This document shows, one piece after another, positions 6,023-8,201 of a stretch of 8,201 nt of DNA. Under the pieces are notes generated by a model that was given only the letters and a program-made list of their open reading frames with translations, ran no database searches and was not told where the DNA came from. A program made the translations under genes and the position numbers. The stretch is from contig CAYUHD010000055.1 in NCBI GenBank assembly GCA_964444385.1, forward strand, positions 1 through 8,201. The letters are read 5' to 3'. Origin of the DNA: D2472 sp964444385 (GTDB lineage Bacteria; Pseudomonadota; Gammaproteobacteria; Magnimaribacterales; D2472). Numbering within the stretch: position 1 is the stretch's first letter; the number at the start of each line of letters is the position of its first letter.

Positions 6023-7487
6023 TTGAAATTACTAGATTGATCTTCCTTTCAAGGGGAAAGATAGCTGCAATTTTAACCTTAATTTCTTGTCCAAGTTTGT
6101 AAATAGTGCCACGCCTAGTTCCTTTTAGTGCATTTCGATCCTGTAAAAATTGATAACGATCATCAGGTAAATCAGATACATGCAATAGACCTGATATGAA
6201 GTAGCGCTCTAAATTAATAAATAAACCAAAATCTGCAACCCCAGTGATGACACCATCCATTATTGAGCCAATTTTTGTTTTTAGGTAAGAGCAAATTAAA
6301 ACTTGCTCAACTTGTCTAGATGCTTTTTCAGCTCGTCTTTCAAGTTTAGAAGAGTTTTCACATTCATCTTGAAGCTCGTTTTGTCTGGTTCCGAGCTTCT
6401 TATGCGCAAGCGAAGAGTTAATTAATCTGTGTACTAGTAAATCAGGATACCTTCTAATAGGTGAAGTGAAATGTGAATATTGCTTTAACTGTAGACCAAA
6501 ATGGCCTAAATTATTTGTTGAATATTCTGCTCTAGCTAAAGTTTGCAGTACCAAAATTTGACCCATGTCATCATTTTTTTCGTGAGCTTGCTGAAGACAG
6601 TAATTTATTATTTCTAAAGGCAATAATTTTTTTGCAGTTTGAGCCGGAATATTAAAATATTTTTTTAATATTTCGAGTTTACTGGGATCTGGATCTTCAT
6701 GGATTCTATAAACTCCAAGATTTAAACGATCATGCATAAATTCTGCAGCAGACTCATTGGCAAGAAGCATAGACTCTTCAACAAGCCTATGAGCAAAAAG
6801 AGATTTTTTGATAACTATATTTTTTATTTCTTTGTTTTTGTTTAATTCTAAAATTGCTTCTTTAGGATTAATTTCTAATGCGCTTCTTTGATTGCGAAGC
6901 TTTAATCTTAAATTTGTAAGATTTTTAAGATGCTTTATTGAATTGCGAACAGCGACTTGTTTAATGCTGGGTAATTTTTTAAGATGTTTTTCGACTTGAT
7001 TGTAAGTTAATCTAGCTTTTGAATTAATTAGGCCGCTGTAAAACTTATATTTCTTTCTTTTGCCATCTAAGCCAATCGACATTTCACATATCATTGAGCA
7101 TCTATCTTCGTTGGGCTTTAGAGAACATATTTCATTTGATAGATTTTCTGGAAGCATCGGGATGACTGTTTCTGGAAAGTAAATAGAGGTGCCTCTCTTC
7201 TTTGCTTCTTTGTCTAATTTTGAGCCAGGTTCTACATAAAAAGATACATCTGCAATAGCCACATAGAGCTTATAACCATTGTTATTTTTTGTGCAGTAAA
7301 CAGCATCATCAAAATCTTTAGCATCTTCGCCATCGATGGTAGCAAAGGGCAGTTTTCTTAGATCTTTCCTATATTTAGCAGTTTTCTTTTTGCCACCTAC
7401 CCGGCCTGCTTCTTTTAAAACATCGGAGCGCCATTTTGATGGAATTTCATGCATTGAAATTGCATCTTGGATTGCTTCTTTATACAT
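6012..7487 (-). CDS. rnr: RNase R, short form lacking N-terminal cold-shock domains
   Basis: A 3'-5' exoribonuclease of the RNB family. The catalytic block IDGEDAKDFDDAVYC at 51-65 holds D52, D58, D60 and D61, equivalent to E. coli RNase R D272, D278, D280 and D281. Y103 in TSIYF corresponds to Y324, and HFTSPIRRYPDL at 339-350 is intact. An S1 RNA-binding domain lies at about 404-488. The protein has 491 residues against 813 in E. coli. The winged-helix and both cold-shock domains (about 220 residues) are absent, as is the lysine-rich tail. Residue 1 falls at the helix after cold-shock domain 2 (IQDAISMHEIP), a clean domain boundary. An in-frame stop at 7497-7499 and the divergent genes beyond rule out a missed longer start. 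The catalytic core looks intact, so I call it a gene, not a pseudogene. Confidence 0.93.
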   Translation of the reverse strand: MYKEAIQDAISMHEIPSKWRSDVLKEAGRVGGKKKTAKYRKDLRKLPFATIDGEDAKDFDDAVYCTKNNNGYKLYVAIADVSFYVEPGSKLDKEAKKRGTSIYFPETVIPMLPENLSNEICSLKPNEDRCSMICEMSIGLDGKRKKYKFYSGLINSKARLTYNQVEKHLKKLPSIKQVAVRNSIKHLKNLTNLRLKLRNQRSALEINPKEAILELNKNKEIKNIVIKKSLFAHRLVEESMLLANESAAEFMHDRLNLGVYRIHEDPDPSKLEILKKYFNIPAQTAKKLLPLEIINYCLQQAHEKNDDMGQILVLQTLARAEYSTNNLGHFGLQLKQYSHFTSPIRRYPDLLVHRLINSSLAHKKLGTRQNELQDECENSSKLERRAEKASRQVEQVLICSYLKTKIGSIMDGVITGVADFGLFINLERYFISGLLHVSDLPDDRYQFLQDRNALKGTRRGTIYKLGQEIKVKIAAIFPLERKINLVISNGK

Positions 7488-7538
7488 AGATATTAATTAG
7501 CTCTTGTAAATTAAGTCTGATAATAATAGTATCGATTT
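7488..7538. promoter_or_regulatory. Divergent intergenic region with candidate promoters
   Basis: This 51-bp AT-rich gap must hold, or overlap, the promoters for rnr (minus) and the small secreted protein (plus). On the plus strand TTGTAA (7504-7509) and TAGTAT (7527-7532) are 17 nt apart, and GATAAT (7519-7524) is an alternative -10. On the minus strand TATTAT (7520-7525 or 7523-7528) could be a -10 for rnr. No Shine-Dalgarno sequence precedes either ATG. The individual boxes are weak; the divergent layout is the stronger argument. Confidence 0.35.
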
Positions 7539-7817
7539 ATGCAGTTTAAGCTAAATAACAAATCTATTACTTTTCTTGGATTATTTTTCCTTGCAAGTAT
7601 ATCACTGCATTCATTTGCGCACATTGAAGAAAATTTTATAGAGGTTCAACCTCAGATAGAATGTCAATCTTGCCAAAATGATATTTCATCTGATATTGAG
7701 TCTTTTTCTTATATCAATGAATATTTTCAGAAAGAATCCCTCGGTCTTGAATTTTCTCAAGACTTCTATCCAGAACTTAAAAAGTCATTTAATTCGCAGG
7801 CACCTCCAAAAATTTAA
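7539..7817 (+). CDS. Small secreted protein with a CxxC motif, function unknown
   Basis: A 92-residue protein that I do not recognise. Residues 1-27 form a signal peptide: basic start with K4 and K8, hydrophobic core ITFLGLFFLASISL, and an SFA cleavage site after A27. The mature part of about 65 residues is acidic, with HIEEN at its start, a CQSC motif (C42, C45), several aromatic residues in SYINEYFQ and FSQDFYPEL, and a proline-ending tail. It probably acts in the periplasm. The two cysteines could form a disulfide or bind a metal or haem-like ligand, but no CxxCH is present. It lies 46 nt before a TonB-dependent receptor on the same strand, so co-transcription and a shared role in uptake are plausible but inferred. 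The ATG chosen gives the signal peptide directly. Confidence 0.75.
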   Translation: MQFKLNNKSITFLGLFFLASISLHSFAHIEENFIEVQPQIECQSCQNDISSDIESFSYINEYFQKESLGLEFSQDFYPELKKSFNSQAPPKI

Positions 7818-7819
7818 TT

Positions 7820-7835
7820 AAAAATTTAAATTTTT
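7820..7835. repeat. Perfect 16-bp AT palindrome
   Basis: The sequence aaaaatttaaattttt reads the same on both strands. It lies 3 nt after the stop of the small secreted protein and 15 nt before the receptor's Shine-Dalgarno site. It contains only A and T and would form a weak, loopless hairpin, so a terminator or attenuator role is doubtful. It could equally be chance in an AT-rich gap or a regulator site. Confidence 0.4.
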
Positions 7836-7850
7836 GTCATTACATTTTTA

Positions 7851-7857
7851 AAGGAGG
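7851..7857 (+). promoter_or_regulatory. Strong Shine-Dalgarno sequence of the TonB-dependent receptor
   Basis: AAGGAGG, a full match to the anti-Shine-Dalgarno core of 16S rRNA, ends 6 nt before the ATG at 7864. This fixes the receptor start. It stands out because none of the other protein genes in this window has a comparable site. Confidence 0.9.
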
Positions 7858-7863
7858 TTAGCC

Positions 7864-8201
7864 ATGACAGACAAATTATATTATTTATCAGCATTTTTAT
7901 TTTTTACTTTTACTTCATCAAGTTCATTTGCATCTGAGGTTGAAGAAGTCATTTCAGTAGGCTCATATATTGAATCTAAGGAATTAAATGCATCGCCAGT
8001 AGATGTTATTTCAGATGAAGATTTTAAAAACCTAAGAGTAACCAGCGTTGTTGAATTGAGCAAGTACTTAAGTGTGGCTTCAGGCTCTCATTTCCAAACC
8101 AATGCTTTAGATGGAGTTGATCAAGGCATGGCTGCAATTACGCTTCGAGGTTTAGATCATGCTTCGACACTCGTTCTAATAAATCAAAAAAGGCAAACTC
8201 A
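7864..8201 (+). CDS. TonB-dependent outer-membrane receptor, N-terminal part (cut by window edge)
   Basis: The first 112 codons of an outer-membrane active transporter; the barrel lies beyond the window. Residues 1-23 are a signal peptide ending SSSFA. EEVISVGS at 27-34 is a likely TonB box, the segment that contacts TonB in the periplasm. The plug domain follows: SPVDVISDEDF at 44-54, then SVVELSKYLSVASGS at 61-75 and ITLRGLDHASTLVLIN at 92-107, which match the plug pattern of variant-terminus receptors. The usual 'NGKR' turn reads NQKR here. The substrate (siderophore, cobalamin, sugar, peptide or other) cannot be read from this part. The frame is open to the edge and the start is fixed by the Shine-Dalgarno site. 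It follows the small CxxC protein and is probably in one transcript with it. Confidence 0.93.
   Translation, partial: MTDKLYYLSAFLFFTFTSSSSFASEVEEVISVGSYIESKELNASPVDVISDEDFKNLRVTSVVELSKYLSVASGSHFQTNALDGVDQGMAAITLRGLDHASTLVLINQKRQT

Noticed and set aside
5543..6102. Plus-strand open frames across rlmB and the end of rnr
   Set aside because: They lie antisense to conserved SPOUT and S1 domain codons with no independent support.
7834..7839. TTGTCA as a -35 box for the receptor gene
   Set aside because: A good -35 match, but at 16-18 nt spacing the downstream sequence is the Shine-Dalgarno/ATG region with no -10 likeness.
7881..8063. 60-codon open frame on the minus strand
   Set aside because: It lies entirely antisense to the receptor's signal peptide and plug, is low complexity (Ser/Thr/Glu rich), and has no ribosome binding site.
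7488..8201. Missing N-terminal part of RNase R encoded upstream in another frame (frameshift)
   Set aside because: There is an in-frame stop at 7497-7499. The region beyond is filled by plus-strand genes with clear signal peptides, and no minus-strand frame there shows cold-shock domain sequence.

Overview
The window comes from an AT-rich gammaproteobacterial chromosome. The rRNA sequences, an LpxC that resembles the Pseudomonas type closely, an rnr-rlmB pair, and a gene order matching the Escherichia coli lpxC-secA / coaE-yacG neighbourhood all point to that class. Strong AT bias, very short intergenic gaps and the start of a TonB-dependent receptor would suit a streamlined marine lineage such as SAR86, but that placement is inference. 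All genes look like housekeeping or envelope genes of one genome. I see no insertion sequence, phage, integrase, CRISPR array, tRNA or toxin-antitoxin pair.

Layout. Positions 1-374 hold the 3' end of an rRNA operon on the plus strand: the 23S 3' end, a 70-nt spacer with a small hairpin, a complete 5S gene and a strong intrinsic terminator. Only 16 nt later a compact plus-strand unit begins: a SnoaL-like protein, coaE (last step of CoA synthesis) and yacG (small zinc-binding gyrase inhibitor). These three genes are chained by two ATGA overlaps. They converge on a minus-strand block that reads rnr-rlmB-lpxC-secA from 7487 down to 1613. It encodes an exoribonuclease, a 23S rRNA 2'-O-methyltransferase, the committed lipid A deacetylase and the Sec export motor. 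A 51-bp divergent gap (7488-7538) separates rnr from a plus-strand pair: a small secreted CxxC protein and a TonB-dependent receptor that runs off the right edge.

How the genes fit together. The products serve ribosome production and RNA turnover (rRNA, RlmB, RNase R), envelope building and export (LpxC, SecA, the receptor) and cofactor supply (CoaE). The convergent coaE-yacG / secA-lpxC layout is the E. coli order without zapD, mutT and secM.

Most notable points. RNase R is a 491-residue form that begins just after the place where the second cold-shock domain normally ends, and it lacks the basic tail. The coaE unit has almost no room for its own promoter behind the rRNA terminator. The TonB receptor alone has a textbook Shine-Dalgarno sequence, and it follows an unrecognised secreted CxxC protein. 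Nothing here amounts to a clear new multi-gene system.
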